Origin: Pseudolabrys sp.
GTDB lineage: Bacteria; Pseudomonadota; Alphaproteobacteria; Rhizobiales; Xanthobacteraceae
Length of the DNA: 43,734 bases
Assembly: GCA_025929185.1 (NCBI GenBank)
Contig: JAICMO010000006.1
Span: 1-43,734, forward strand
Reading direction: 5' to 3'
A model generated the notes under the pieces. It was given only the letters and a program-made list of their open reading frames with translations, made no database searches and had not been told where the DNA came from. The first letter of the stretch is position 1. Each line of letters starts with the position of its first letter. A program made the translations under genes and the position numbers. Shown here piece after piece: positions 1 through 11,877 of the stretch.

Positions 1-1155
1 ATCGATCATGCGCTCGATGACGTAGGCGGCTTCGGGACGCCCGTTGCCGCGATAGGGGCGCACCGGGTTCGTGTTGGTGAAAACGGCCGTGATGTCGGCA
101 AAGATCGCCGGTGTGCGGTAGGTGCCGGCAAGCGTGCCTGCATTGAGGAAGAAGGCCGGCATATTGCTTTGCAGGTAGGCGCCGATCGCCGCAATCGTCT
201 TCACCCGCAGCGCCAGGAAATTTCCGTGCTTATCGAGCGCAAGCTCGGCTTCGGTGACGTTGTCGCGCGCGCCGGCGTCGCTGAGAAAGGCTTCCGTGCG
301 CGTGCTCATCCACTTCACAGGGCGGCCGGTGAGCTTGGAGGCAAACAGCACGAGCGGCGCTTCGTTGAATACCGGCGTCTTCATGCCGAAGCTGCCGCCG
401 ACCTCGGCACAGATCACCTGCACCTTGCTCTCGGGCACTTTGAGCACCTGTCGCGCAAGCTCGTTGCGGTAACCGTGTGCGCGCTGAACGGGCGAATGGA
501 TGATGTAGCGGTCTTCCGCGGGCAGATAGACGCCAACGGCGCCGCGCGGCTCCATGCATGCAGCGGTGACGCGATTGATGACGAAACGGTGCTTCACGGC
601 GTGCGCCGCTTTGGCGAAGGCGGCGTCGACCGCGTCCTTGTCCCCGAGCAGTTGGACGAAACTGATGTTGTCGACGCAATTGTCCCAAACGCGCGGCGCG
701 CCAGGCTTGCTCGCCTCGGCGGTGGAGACGACCGCGGGCAGCGGCCCGTAATCGACCTCGATCATTTCGGCGGCGTCCTGCGCCTGCGCAGTTGTTTCGG
801 CCACGACGAACGCGACCGGATCGCCGACCCAACGCACGCGATCGTCCGCGAGCACCGGGTAGGGCGGCTTGACCATCGGCGAGCCGTCGCGGAGCTTCAG
901 GCCGGCATGCGACGGCAGTTCACCGAGCCCGGCTTTCTTCCAGTCGGCGGCGGTGATGACGGCGAGCACGCCAGGGGCGGCTTTTGCGGCAGTCGTGTCG
1001 ATCGATTTTATCTTCGCGTGGCCGTGGGGCGAGCGCAGCACGACTCCGAAAGCCATGCCGGGATAGACCACGTCGTCGATGTAGCGCCCGCGGCCTTGTA
1101 CCAGTCGGGGATCCTCAAACCGCGGTACGCCTTGGCCAATCGCAAACTCGCCCAT
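1..1155 (-). CDS. Molybdenum hydroxylase large subunit (CoxL/xanthine dehydrogenase family), 3' part outside window
   Basis: The reading frame starts at an ATG at 1155 and stays open to the window edge, giving the first 385 residues of a protein usually about 750-790 long. The N-terminus (MGEFAIGQGVPRFEDPRLVQ, then GRGRYIDDV) is the standard opening of molybdopterin-binding large subunits of aldehyde oxidase/xanthine dehydrogenase/CO dehydrogenase-type enzymes. A glycine-rich cofactor segment (EVGGSFGMK) follows at about residue 270. PYRGNGRPEA at about residues 365-374 is the usual non-CODH active-site loop, so this is not a form I CO dehydrogenase, which has AYRCSFR. The partner FAD and 2Fe-2S subunits are not visible and may lie beyond position 1. 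It lies 105 nt downstream of hemB on the same strand, with no functional link evident. The substrate is unknown. Confidence 0.85.
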   Translation of the reverse strand, partial: MGEFAIGQGVPRFEDPRLVQGRGRYIDDVVYPGMAFGVVLRSPHGHAKIKSIDTTAAKAAPGVLAVITAADWKKAGLGELPSHAGLKLRDGSPMVKPPYPVLADDRVRWVGDPVAFVVAETTAQAQDAAEMIEVDYGPLPAVVSTAEASKPGAPRVWDNCVDNISFVQLLGDKDAVDAAFAKAAHAVKHRFVINRVTAACMEPRGAVGVYLPAEDRYIIHSPVQRAHGYRNELARQVLKVPESKVQVICAEVGGSFGMKTPVFNEAPLVLFASKLTGRPVKWMSTRTEAFLSDAGARDNVTEAELALDKHGNFLALRVKTIAAIGAYLQSNMPAFFLNAGTLAGTYRTPAIFADITAVFTNTNPVRPYRGNGRPEAAYVIERMID

Positions 1156-1260
1156 CGTTGTGGTCGCCTCGTGTTTGTCGGAAGTTGCGTCCGCGAACGC
1201 GGACGTTTCGGTCAGTGGGAGATTTTAGGTGGGAAACGGCGCCGCGTCAGTGGCGGAGGG

Positions 1261-3926
<2,666 letters not shown>

Positions 3927-4131
3927 TGGCTATGCTCCATTGCCCCGGACAGGCTTGATTTGTCTCATATTGGATGCGTCCTGCGCCAGAACGTTCCTTT
4001 AGGCAGGGGTGGACGGGCTCGCCGCTATCGGCGTCGGCAATATCGAATCCTTCAAAACTACGATCTGATACCTCCACGAGAAAGTCGTGCTGTTGCACCC
4101 GCCGGTGCGGGCTTGCTAACGGTTTCGGGCG

Positions 4132-5271
4132 ATGGATTTCGAGCTTTCCGAGGAGGAACGGGCCTTTCAGGCGACCGCGCGCACGTTCGCGCGCGAGCAA
4201 ATGATGCCATATGCCCGCGAGTGGGATGAGGCTGAGATTTTCCCGGTGCCCGCCTTGCGCAAAGCGGCGGAACTTGGATTTGGCGGCATTTACGTAAAAG
4301 ACGACGTGGGCGGTTCGGCCTTGTCGCGGTTGGACGCAGCGTTGATCTTCGAGGAACTGGCGCAAGGCTGCACGTCGACCGCGGCCTATATCTCCATCCA
4401 CAACATGGCGGCGTGGATGATCGACGCGTTCGGCAGCGCGGAACTGCGCAAGAGGTATTTGCCGACGCTCTGCACGATGGAGCATTTCGCGAGCTATTGC
4501 CTGACCGAACCCGGCGCGGGCTCGGATGCCGCAAGCCTTGCCACACGCGCGCGCCGTGACGGCGAGCACTACGTGATTGACGGCGCCAAGGCGTTCATCT
4601 CGGGCGGCGGCGTTTCCGACGTCTACCTGGTTATGGCCCGCACCGGCGAGAGCGGCCCGCGCGGGATTTCGTGCATCCTGGTGGAAAAGGGCACACCCGG
4701 TCTCTCTTTCGGCAAGCAGGAGAAAAAACTCGGCTGGAAATCGCAGCCGACCGCGATGGTAATTTTCGAGAATTGCCGCGTGCCGGTCGCAAACCGCGTC
4801 GGTTCGGAAGGGCAGGGATTCAAAATTGCCATGGCGGGACTCGACGGCGGGCGCATCAATATCGGCGCCTGCTCGATCGGGGGGGCCCAATTCTGTCTCG
4901 ACCGCACCGTCGCGTACATGAAGGAACGGAAGCAGTTCGGGTCTCGCCTTGCCGACTTTCAGGCCTTGCAATTCCGCATTGCGGACTTCGCCACAGAATT
5001 GGAAGCGGCGCGGCTACTGTTGCATCGCGCGGCGGCGGCAGTAAGCGACGGAGAGCCGTCCGCAACGCGGCTTGCGGCTCAGGCCAAGCGTCTCGCGACC
5101 GACACCGGATTCGAGGTGGTCAACGGCTGCCTGCAACTGCACGGCGGTTACGGCTACCTGCGCGACCACCCAATCGAGCGCGTGTTGCGCGACGTGCGCG
5201 TCCATCAAATTCTCGAAGGCACCAATGAGATCATGCGGCTGATCGTCAGCCGCCAGATGCTGGGCAATTGA
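4132..5271 (+). CDS. Acyl-CoA dehydrogenase, isobutyryl-CoA dehydrogenase (ACAD8)-like
   Basis: This flavoprotein oxidises an acyl-CoA to the 2-enoyl-CoA and passes electrons to ETF. It has 379 residues, normal for the family: an N-terminal helical domain ([10 protein letters not shown]), the beta-domain signature [15 protein letters not shown] at about 122-136, and a C-terminal helical domain with ARLLLHRAA and LHGGYGYL. The catalytic base is probably E362 in [14 protein letters not shown], as in medium-chain and isobutyryl-CoA dehydrogenases. Substrate assignment rests on neighbours: the next genes encode 3-hydroxyisobutyryl-CoA hydrolase and 3-hydroxyisobutyrate dehydrogenase, so isobutyryl-CoA to methacrylyl-CoA in valine breakdown is the likely step. 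It is the first gene of that operon. No strong Shine-Dalgarno is visible before the ATG. Confidence 0.93.
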   Translation: MDFELSEEERAFQATARTFAREQMMPYAREWDEAEIFPVPALRKAAELGFGGIYVKDDVGGSALSRLDAALIFEELAQGCTSTAAYISIHNMAAWMIDAFGSAELRKRYLPTLCTMEHFASYCLTEPGAGSDAASLATRARRDGEHYVIDGAKAFISGGGVSDVYLVMARTGESGPRGISCILVEKGTPGLSFGKQEKKLGWKSQPTAMVIFENCRVPVANRVGSEGQGFKIAMAGLDGGRINIGACSIGGAQFCLDRTVAYMKERKQFGSRLADFQALQFRIADFATELEAARLLLHRAAAAVSDGEPSATRLAAQAKRLATDTGFEVVNGCLQLHGGYGYLRDHPIERVLRDVRVHQILEGTNEIMRLIVSRQMLGN

Positions 5272-5279
5272 TCGGTCAG

Positions 5280-6344
5280 ATGCCTGAAGCCGAGGGCGAT
5301 ATCCTCTTCGAAAGACAAGGCGCGGCGGGGATTGTTACGCTCAATCGGCCGAAGGCGCTCAACGCCGTCACGCATGGCATGGTGCGCGCGCTGCGCACGC
5401 AACTTGACGCCTGGGCGGAGGATGCCGCCGTTACGCGCGTCATTGTCACCGCGGACGGCGATCGCGCGTTTTCGGCGGGCGGCGACATTCGCGCACTCTA
5501 CGAGCTCGGCAAAGCAGGCAAATACGACGACGCTCTTCAGTTTTGGCGCGACGAGTATCCGCTCAACGCGGCGATCAAGAGGTTCCGCAAGCCATATGTT
5601 GCGCTGATCGACGGCATCGTCATGGGCGGCGGCGTCGGCGTATCGGCGCATGGCTCACATCGCGTTGCGGGCGACCGTTTTCAATTTGCCATGCCGGAAG
5701 TGGGCATCGGTTTTTTTCCCGATGTGGGTGCGACGTGGTTTTTGCCCCGCTTGCCGGGTGCGCTCGGCATGTATTGCGCGCTTACCGGTGACCGACTCAA
5801 CGCCGATGACGGCTGCGCAAGCGGCGTCGCGACGCATCGAATCAGTTCGGCGCGGTTTGCCGATCTGCTCGATGCGCTTTGCGGAACCGTTTCGGTCGAT
5901 GCCGTGCTCAATGCGTTTGCGGCCCCCGTGGCTGCCGGGCCGGTGTGCCTGCGGCGGGGCGCGATCGACCGGCTGTTCGCCGGCGACCGCGTGGAGGACA
6001 TTCTTGCGGCGCTCGATCGTGAAGCGGAGGGAGGCGGTCCGGATGCGGCGTGGGCTGCAAAAACAGCCGCAATTGTCCGCACAAAATCGCCGCTCAGTTT
6101 GAAGATTGCATTGGAGCAGGTTCGGCGCGGCAAAGGTTGGGATTTTGAGACGTGCATGCGGGCCGAATTCCGCATAGTTTCGCGCATCATTCACGGGCAT
6201 GATTTTTACGAAGGCGTGCGGGCGGTGATCGTGGACAAAGACAACAAGCCGCGTTGGGACCCGGCACGAATCGCCATGGTCGGGGACGCCGATGTCGAGC
6301 ATCATTTTGCACCGCGCGTCGGCGACGAATTGGTTCTGCCATGA
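5280..6344 (+). CDS. 3-hydroxyisobutyryl-CoA hydrolase (HIBCH family)
   Basis: This crotonase-fold thioesterase releases 3-hydroxyisobutyrate from its CoA ester in valine catabolism. The 354 residues are longer than a simple enoyl-CoA hydratase (about 260) and include the extra C-terminal part typical of HIBCH (FYEGVRAVIVDKDNKPRWDP). The oxyanion-hole segments are AFSAGGDIRALYE and DGIVMGGGVGVS. E140 and D148 in MPEVGIGFFPDVG are eight residues apart, like the catalytic Glu and Asp of human HIBCH. A TTG at 5268 would overlap the preceding stop; the ATG at 5280, 8 nt after that stop, is the simpler start. Its stop overlaps the next start (ATGA). Confidence 0.93.
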   Translation: MPEAEGDILFERQGAAGIVTLNRPKALNAVTHGMVRALRTQLDAWAEDAAVTRVIVTADGDRAFSAGGDIRALYELGKAGKYDDALQFWRDEYPLNAAIKRFRKPYVALIDGIVMGGGVGVSAHGSHRVAGDRFQFAMPEVGIGFFPDVGATWFLPRLPGALGMYCALTGDRLNADDGCASGVATHRISSARFADLLDALCGTVSVDAVLNAFAAPVAAGPVCLRRGAIDRLFAGDRVEDILAALDREAEGGGPDAAWAAKTAAIVRTKSPLSLKIALEQVRRGKGWDFETCMRAEFRIVSRIIHGHDFYEGVRAVIVDKDNKPRWDPARIAMVGDADVEHHFAPRVGDELVLP

Positions 6345-6784
6345 CGGACCCGGCCTACCACGACGAAACAACGGTTCTCGAGCCGGTCCACGAAGGAGAT
6401 GCCGCCCCGGTTCGCTGGACGCGCCGTCTCATCATATTCCTGCGGCTCATGGCCGTGTTATCGATGGTGAAGGGTCTCTACCATTGGTCCCGCGTGTGCG
6501 GCATTGGCATTCCCCACGGCGAAGCCTTCGAGACGCATTCGGTGGCCTGGCAGGCGGCGACGATTTTTTTCGCCGTCATCGACCTCGTCGCCGCGGTCGG
6601 GCTGTGGCTCGCGACCACCTGGGGCGCAGTGATCTGGTTGACCGCAGCCGCCTCCATGATCGCGGTCGATCTCTTCTTCCCACAGGTGTTTGGCGTTGGG
6701 GCATGGATTGACGCGGCGGAAGGCCTTTTGCTCGTTGCGTATTTGGTGCTCGCGCTGAAGGCCGCGCAGGAGCAGCCGCCGTGA
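6341..6784 (+). CDS. Small four-helix membrane protein, DUF6163-like, in the valine-catabolism operon
   Basis: The 147-residue product starts at an ATG whose ATGA overlaps the hydrolase stop codon. After a polar N-terminus (residues 1-25) there are about four hydrophobic segments: around 28-50 (LIIFLRLMAVLSMV), 66-88 (ATIFFAVIDLVAAVGLWLA), 89-107 (GAVIWLTAAASMIAVDLFF) and 118-140 (AAEGLLLVAYLVLAL). No catalytic motif is visible. My recollection is that such a protein sits next to mmsB in several Rhizobiales and is classified as DUF6163; no function is established. Coupling to the upstream gene suggests expression with valine breakdown, perhaps as a membrane or transport accessory, but that is conjecture. 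Confidence 0.8.
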   Translation: MTDPAYHDETTVLEPVHEGDAAPVRWTRRLIIFLRLMAVLSMVKGLYHWSRVCGIGIPHGEAFETHSVAWQAATIFFAVIDLVAAVGLWLATTWGAVIWLTAAASMIAVDLFFPQVFGVGAWIDAAEGLLLVAYLVLALKAAQEQPP

Positions 6785-6814
6785 GCGGCGACGTGAGTTG
6801 GTAGGGAGGACGAG

Positions 6815-7699
6815 ATGGCCAGAATTGGTTTTGTCGGTCTTGGCAACATGGGATTGCCCATGGCGCAGAACCTGCTCAAGGCAGGTCATCAAGTCGAAGG
6901 GGTCGATATCAATCCGGCGGCCGTTGCCAAGTTGACCGCTGCCGGCGGCTCTTCGGTTGAAACAGCGAAAGTAGCCGCCGCACGCGCGGACGTGGTGATC
7001 ACCATGCTGCCGTCCGGCAAGGAGGTGAGGGAGGTCTATCTCGGGGCGAGCGGGATCATCGAAAATGCCAACGAAGGAACGTTGCTGATCGATTGCTCGA
7101 CGATCGATGTCGAATCCGCGCGGGCGGTAGCCGCAGAGGCTGAGCGACGGGGGCTGCTGATGCTCGATGCGCCGGTTTCCGGCGGTACCGGCGGCGCGAC
7201 CGCGGGAACGCTGACCTTCATGGTCGGCGGCAGCACGCAGGCGTTTATGCGGGCGCAGTCGATTCTGGAGAAAATGGGCAAGACGATCGTGCACGCGGGC
7301 GGCGCCGGCAACGGACAGGCCGCGAAGATTTGCAACAACATGATCCTGGGCGTTTCGATGATCGCGGTATCGGAAGCATTCGTGCTCGCAGAACGACTCG
7401 GGCTCGATCATCAGAAGCTGTTCGACATTTCGTCGAGGTCGTCCGGCCAGTGTTGGTCGATGACCAGCTATTGCCCGGTGCCCGGACCGGTGCCGGCGTC
7501 GCCGGCCAACCGCGATTACCAGGCGGGCTTCACGGCGGCGATGATGCTCAAGGATTTAAAGCTGTCGCAGGAAGCCGCGAAGACGTCGGGCGCGCATACG
7601 GCGCTCGGGGCCGAGGCGTCAAAGATCTATTCGCGTTACGTGGAAAGCGGCGAGGGCGCGCGCGATTTTTCCGGAATCATCCGGTTCGTCCGCGGCTGA
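6815..7699 (+). CDS. mmsB: 3-hydroxyisobutyrate dehydrogenase
   Basis: MmsB oxidises 3-hydroxyisobutyrate to methylmalonate semialdehyde with NAD+. All 294 residues fit the beta-hydroxyacid dehydrogenase family. The Rossmann start is IGFVGLGNMGLPMA (GxGxxG at residues 8-13). The substrate-binding segment is DAPVSGGTGGATAGTL at about 118-132. The catalytic lysine is K171 in GNGQAAKICNNM, with N175 next to it. GGGAGG stands about 6 nt before the ATG. It is the last gene of the acyl-CoA dehydrogenase / hydrolase / membrane-protein / mmsB set. The enoyl-CoA hydratase step and methylmalonate-semialdehyde dehydrogenase (mmsA) are not in the window. Confidence 0.96.
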   Translation: MARIGFVGLGNMGLPMAQNLLKAGHQVEGVDINPAAVAKLTAAGGSSVETAKVAAARADVVITMLPSGKEVREVYLGASGIIENANEGTLLIDCSTIDVESARAVAAEAERRGLLMLDAPVSGGTGGATAGTLTFMVGGSTQAFMRAQSILEKMGKTIVHAGGAGNGQAAKICNNMILGVSMIAVSEAFVLAERLGLDHQKLFDISSRSSGQCWSMTSYCPVPGPVPASPANRDYQAGFTAAMMLKDLKLSQEAAKTSGAHTALGAEASKIYSRYVESGEGARDFSGIIRFVRG

Positions 7700-7775
7700 G
7701 CGCACGAGTCAAGGTGAATCAAAAGTAACGGCAGTATTTCGAATTGCTGCGGCAAGCAAATATTCACCGTTGCAA

Positions 7776-7792
7776 ATAAACCTAATGTTTAT
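7776..7792. promoter_or_regulatory. Inverted repeat ATAAAC-N5-GTTTAT upstream of ldtR
   Basis: A perfect 6-bp inverted repeat with a 5-nt spacer lies in an unusually AT-rich patch (about 7730-7815) of this GC-rich region, 111 nt before the ldtR start. Such a site is suited to a dimeric winged-helix regulator, so autoregulation by LdtR is possible. That is inference from position only. Confidence 0.35.
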
Positions 7793-7902
7793 GGTGTTAT
7801 TTAAGCCCATTTTAGAAGGCCCCGTTTAGGGTGCCACGCTGGAGCGGGGAAGACAGGGCCTCGCATCCAGGCAAGTACAAACGATAACAAGGGACGTCGA
7901 AC

Positions 7903-8415
7903 ATGAAAGCCGTCGTAAAGACGGCCGAACCGGCCGAGCGCGATGGGCGCTTCGACCACATTAGGCCGCTCTATCTCGAAGCCTTGACTCTGGTCGAGCG
8001 GCTGCATCGCCGGCTGCTGGACGTCATCAAGGACGAGTTCGATCGCCGCAGTCGCGCCGACATCAACTCGGTGCAAGCTCTTCTGCTGTACAACATCGGC
8101 GACAAGGAACTCACCGCCGGCGAGTTGCGCACGCGCGGCTACTATCTCGGCTCCAACGTTTCCTACAATCTCAAGAAGCTTGTGGAGATGGGGTTCCTCG
8201 ATCACCAGCGCTCGCGCGTCGACCGCCGCTCGGTTCGTATCCGGCTCACCGCGAAGGGCACCGAGGTGCGCGACATCGTCGAGGCGCTGTATCAAAAACA
8301 CGTAAAGACGGTCGAGCAGGTTGGCGGCATCAACGCCGACGAGTTCTCAACGCTGAACAAGTCGCTCCACCGCCTGGAGCGCTTCTGGACCGATCAGATC
8401 CTCTATCGCCTCTAA
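7903..8415 (+). CDS. ldtR: MarR-type winged-helix regulator LdtR
   Basis: The protein has 170 residues and the organisation of the MarR fold: an N-terminal dimerisation helix (LYLEALTLVERLHRRLLDVI), a winged helix-turn-helix (TAGELRTRGYYLGSNVSYNL, then KKLVEMGFLDHQRSRVDRRS) and a C-terminal helix. It resembles LdtR of Liberibacter and other Rhizobiales, which controls the adjacent L,D-transpeptidase gene and osmotic or cell-wall stress tolerance. That name is based on sequence and on ldtP being the next gene, 213 nt downstream. A strong hairpin with a T-rich tail just after its stop suggests that ldtR and ldtP are separate transcripts. Confidence 0.85.
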   Translation: MKAVVKTAEPAERDGRFDHIRPLYLEALTLVERLHRRLLDVIKDEFDRRSRADINSVQALLLYNIGDKELTAGELRTRGYYLGSNVSYNLKKLVEMGFLDHQRSRVDRRSVRIRLTAKGTEVRDIVEALYQKHVKTVEQVGGINADEFSTLNKSLHRLERFWTDQILYRL

Positions 8416-8439
8416 AGCGACGTACTGGCGGAAAGACTT

Positions 8440-8473
8440 GCCCTGGCCTTCGCCGGCCGGGGCTTTCTCTTTT
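8440..8473 (+). terminator. Rho-independent terminator after ldtR
   Basis: Arms GCCCTGGCC (8440-8448) and GGCCGGGGC (8455-8463) pair over 9 bp with one G-T wobble around a 6-nt loop. They are followed by a T-rich tract, TTTCTCTTTT (8464-8473). It begins 24 nt after the ldtR stop. Confidence 0.75.
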
Positions 8474-8628
8474 GCGTCATAAAAACGCCCGCTGCGCCCC
8501 ATAGACGCGCTCAAGCCCGCTTTCCGCAAGGTTTGTACTGGCAACAATCACGAATGTGCGAGGCCGTTGCGGCGGCGCTGCGTTCCGGTGCATCTGTGGT
8601 TTGCAAAACGCATTGAATAGCCTGGCGC

Positions 8629-9924
8629 ATGAGCAAAATACCGCCTCGACCGACCTATCGCCCAATCAGTCGCCGCCGCTTCCTGCATCGGACCGCGGGC
8701 GGCCTGCTGGCGGGAGGCCTGCTGGGGAGCGGGGCGCGCGCCGCCGAAGATTCCATCCTCCAGGGCCTGATCGAGCAGAACCAGAATCGCGGTTTCGGCA
8801 CCGAGTTCGACAGCGCATCGCGCACCATCCATATGCCACGGCCCTCGTTGCCGACCCTTTCGGCAGCGACTGCGGATTCCACCCAGGCGGCGGTCGGGCG
8901 GTATGAAACGATCCTGGCCAGCGGAGGCTGGCCGCAAGTGCCGCCGACGGACCGCCTGCGTGTCGGCAATCGTCATCCGAGTGTCGTGCCGCTGCGCAAG
9001 CGTCTCATCATCGGCGGCGACCTCGAAGCGAATGCCGGCTCGACCGATATATTCGATTCCTACGTCGAGGCGGCGGTTCGCCGCTTTCAGGCCCGGCACG
9101 GCATCACCGTCGACGGCATCGTGCGCAAGGAAACATTCGACCGGCTCAACATTCCGTGCGCGGTCCGGCTTTCCCAGCTCAAGACCAACGTGGCGCGCTT
9201 GCGCCAATTGAGCGGAAATCTCGGGGCTCGCTACGTCATGGTCAACATTCCCGCCGCGCAGGTCGAGGCGGTGGAGGATGGCGTCGCCGTCGGCCGCTAC
9301 GTGGCGATCGTCGGCCGGATCGACCGCCCGTCGCCCGAGGTGAACAGCAAGATCGTCGAAATCAATTTCAACCCATACTGGACCGTGCCGGTGTCGCTTG
9401 TGCGTCGCGATCTCATCCCGCTGATGCAAAAGGACCCGACCTACCTCGCCAGCGAGCACATCCACATCTACAACCCGCATGGCGAAGAGCTCACCCCTGC
9501 ACAGATCAATTGGTATTCGAACGACGCGGTGAACTACCGCTTCCGCCAAGACCCCGGCGCGCTTAACTCGCTCGGGGTTGTCCGCATCAATTTCCCCAGC
9601 AAGGACGGCGTGTACATGCATGACACGCCGGAGAAGGCGCTGTTTGCCGACGACATGCGTTTCGATTCGTCAGGCTGCGTGCGCGTGCAGAACGTGCGCG
9701 AGTTGGTCGCCTGGCTCTTGCGGGACACTCCTGGCTGGTCGCGCGAGCAGATTGATGCTGCCATCAAATCGGGCGATCGCACCGATGTACGGCTGACCAA
9801 GCCCGTGCCGGTCCACTGGGTCTACATCACCGCCTGGGCGACGCCGGACGGCGTCGTGCAATTCCGCGACGATATCTACAATCGGGACGGCCTCGGTCCC
9901 TACGCCGCGACCAGCAAAGGGTAG
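8629..9924 (+). CDS. ldtP: Tat-exported L,D-transpeptidase with peptidoglycan-binding domain
   Basis: The 431-residue protein begins with a twin-arginine signal (SRRRFLHR at residues 14-21, a hydrophobic stretch, cleavage likely after GARA near residue 39), so it is a folded periplasmic enzyme. A peptidoglycan-binding repeat (FDSYVEAAVRRFQARHGI, then TVDGIVRKETFDRLN) lies at about 140-180. The YkuD catalytic domain occupies the C-terminal half: H331 in YMHDTPEKALF and C350 in the SSGCVRVQN motif are the expected catalytic residues. It should form 3-3 cross-links or attach proteins to peptidoglycan. Pairing with ldtR supports the ldtP name. Replacing the usual S-x-G-C with SSGC is normal variation. 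Confidence 0.92.
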   Translation: MSKIPPRPTYRPISRRRFLHRTAGGLLAGGLLGSGARAAEDSILQGLIEQNQNRGFGTEFDSASRTIHMPRPSLPTLSAATADSTQAAVGRYETILASGGWPQVPPTDRLRVGNRHPSVVPLRKRLIIGGDLEANAGSTDIFDSYVEAAVRRFQARHGITVDGIVRKETFDRLNIPCAVRLSQLKTNVARLRQLSGNLGARYVMVNIPAAQVEAVEDGVAVGRYVAIVGRIDRPSPEVNSKIVEINFNPYWTVPVSLVRRDLIPLMQKDPTYLASEHIHIYNPHGEELTPAQINWYSNDAVNYRFRQDPGALNSLGVVRINFPSKDGVYMHDTPEKALFADDMRFDSSGCVRVQNVRELVAWLLRDTPGWSREQIDAAIKSGDRTDVRLTKPVPVHWVYITAWATPDGVVQFRDDIYNRDGLGPYAATSKG

Positions 9925-9973
9925 CGCGTTCTTCGGCCGAAAAGAGCCGTATCGCTAGATATTGCGGCAGCGC

Positions 9974-9991
9974 TTGGCGCTAGGGCGCCAA
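9974..9991. repeat. Inverted repeat TTGGCGC-TAGG-GCGCCAA between ldtP and glyA
   Basis: A perfect 7-bp inverted repeat with a 4-nt loop lies 50 nt after the ldtP stop and 68 nt before the glyA start. It has no T-run after it, so a factor-independent terminator is doubtful. It could be an operator or a 5'-leader hairpin of glyA. Confidence 0.4.
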
Positions 9992-10059
9992 TGTGGTATT
10001 TCGCCGACTTCCAACCTTTTCCGGTGTAGCGCCGACCGATGCGGCGTGAGGAGAACGTG

Positions 10060-11364
10060 ATGTCGGCGACCTCGCAGCCAGCGGCCAGCGCGCAAGATTT
10101 TTTCACGGCCAGTTTGCGCGAATCCGATCCCGAGATTGCCGACGTTGTGCGGTCTGAGCTTGGCCGGCAAAGGGACGAAATCGAGCTGATCGCCTCCGAG
10201 AACATCGTGAGCAAGGCCGTTCTGGAGGCGCAAGGGTCGGTGCTCACCAACAAATACGCGGAAGGATTGCCGGGCAAGCGCTATTACGGCGGCTGTCAGT
10301 TCGTCGATGTCGCCGAGCGGCTGGCGATCGAACGCGTCACCAGGCTGTTCGGCTGCAAGTTCGCGAACGTGCAGCCGCACTCGGGCGCATCGGCAAATGC
10401 CGAGGTTTTCTTCGCGCTTATGCAGCCCGGCGACACCTTCATGGGCCTCAATTTGGCGGCCGGCGGGCATCTTACGCACGGCTCGCCGGTCAACATGTCG
10501 GGCAAGTGGTTCGAACCCGTTCCGTACGGAGTACGACGCGAAGATCAGCGCATCGATCTCGCAGACGTGCGAAAGCTCGCCCATGAGCATCGGCCGAAGA
10601 TCATTATTGCCGGCGGGTCGGCCTATCCGAGGATCATCGACTTTCGCGGCTTCCGTGAAATCTGCGACGAAGTCGGCGCGTACCTGATGGTCGATATGGC
10701 GCACTTCGCGGGCCTCGTCGCCGGCGGCGCACATCCGTCGCCATTCCCTCATGCGCATGTCGTGACCACCACGACCCACAAGACATTGCGCGGGCCGCGC
10801 GGCGGCGTGATCCTGTCGGACGATGAGGAAATTGCCAAAAAGCTGAACTCGGCCGTGTTCCCTGGAATGCAGGGAGGGCCGTTGATGCATGTCATCGCGG
10901 CGAAGGCGGTCGCTTTTGGCGAGGCGCTGCGCCCCAGCTTCCGTGCCTACGCAAAGAGCGTCGTCGAGAACGCCAAAGCGCTCGCGGAAACGCTCAAGTC
11001 GCGAGGGCTCGACATTGTCGCCGGCGGCACCGACACGCATCTTATGCTAGTGGACCTGCGACCGAAGCGGCTGACCGGGAAGGTCGCGGAGCTCGCGCTC
11101 GGCCGCGCGCACATCACCTGCAACAAGAACGGCATTCCGTTCGATCCGGAGAAGCCGACGATAACGTCCGGCGTCCGGCTTGGCACGCCGGCCTGCACGA
11201 CGCGCGGCTTCGGCATCGCCGAATTCAAGCAGGTCGGCAATCTGATCGTGGACGTGCTCGACGTGCTGTCGCAAAAGGGCGCCGATGAAGACGCGCCGAT
11301 CGAAGCGACGGTGCGCGACAAGGTAAAATCTCTGATCGGCCGTTTTCCAATTTATCAGGCTTGA
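10060..11364 (+). CDS. glyA: Serine hydroxymethyltransferase
   Basis: GlyA interconverts serine plus tetrahydrofolate with glycine plus 5,10-methylene-tetrahydrofolate in the cytoplasm, using PLP. The 434-residue product has the usual length. Signatures are [19 protein letters not shown] at about 42-60, the YYGG segment at about 75-78, and the PLP-binding lysine K241 in [16 protein letters not shown]. The ATG at 10060 follows GAGGAG by about 6 nt and is preferred over an in-frame start seven codons upstream. nrdR starts 21 nt downstream, so glyA heads a glyA-nrdR-ribDEH-nusB-thiL gene string common in Rhizobiales. Confidence 0.97.
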   Translation: MSATSQPAASAQDFFTASLRESDPEIADVVRSELGRQRDEIELIASENIVSKAVLEAQGSVLTNKYAEGLPGKRYYGGCQFVDVAERLAIERVTRLFGCKFANVQPHSGASANAEVFFALMQPGDTFMGLNLAAGGHLTHGSPVNMSGKWFEPVPYGVRREDQRIDLADVRKLAHEHRPKIIIAGGSAYPRIIDFRGFREICDEVGAYLMVDMAHFAGLVAGGAHPSPFPHAHVVTTTTHKTLRGPRGGVILSDDEEIAKKLNSAVFPGMQGGPLMHVIAAKAVAFGEALRPSFRAYAKSVVENAKALAETLKSRGLDIVAGGTDTHLMLVDLRPKRLTGKVAELALGRAHITCNKNGIPFDPEKPTITSGVRLGTPACTTRGFGIAEFKQVGNLIVDVLDVLSQKGADEDAPIEATVRDKVKSLIGRFPIYQA

Positions 11365-11385
11365 ACAAGCCGGCGGGGGACTGCC

Positions 11386-11877
11386 ATGCGTTGCCCGAGC
11401 TGCGGAAGCCTCGATACCCAGGTGAAGGATTCGCGGCCCACGGAGGATTCAGCCGTCATACGGCGCCGCCGCGTTTGCCTGTCCTGCAATTTCCGCTTCA
11501 CCACCTTCGAGCGCGTGCAATTGCGCGAGCTGACGGTCATCAAGCGCAACGGGCGTCGCGTGCCGTTCGACCGCGACAAGCTCATGCGCTCGGTGCAGAT
11601 CGCCTTGCGCAAGCGCTCGGTGGACCCGGAGCGCATCGAGCAGATGGTGTCGAAAATCGTCCGCGAGCTCGAGAGCATGGGCGAGAACGAAGTTTCGTCC
11701 GAGGCGATCGGCGAAATCGTCATGGAGCATCTGCGCGCGCTCGACGACGTCGCTTACGTCCGCTTTGCCTCCGTCTATCGCAATTTCCGCGAGGCCAAGG
11801 ACTTTCGCGCGGCATTGGATGAGCTATCGGGCGAAGAAGAAGCGGAGCCGCAAGTCGTTTCGACGCCGCAAAAATGA
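11386..11877 (+). CDS. nrdR: Transcriptional repressor NrdR
   Basis: NrdR represses ribonucleotide reductase genes in response to bound ATP/dATP. The 163-residue product has the N-terminal zinc ribbon C3-x2-C6 ... C31-x2-C34 ([19 protein letters not shown]), followed by the ATP-cone domain ([20 protein letters not shown] to about residue 140). The C-terminal tail is acidic. It overlaps the ribD start by 4 nt (ATGA). No NrdR-box pair was found near it by eye. Confidence 0.97.
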   Translation: MRCPSCGSLDTQVKDSRPTEDSAVIRRRRVCLSCNFRFTTFERVQLRELTVIKRNGRRVPFDRDKLMRSVQIALRKRSVDPERIEQMVSKIVRELESMGENEVSSEAIGEIVMEHLRALDDVAYVRFASVYRNFREAKDFRAALDELSGEEEAEPQVVSTPQK

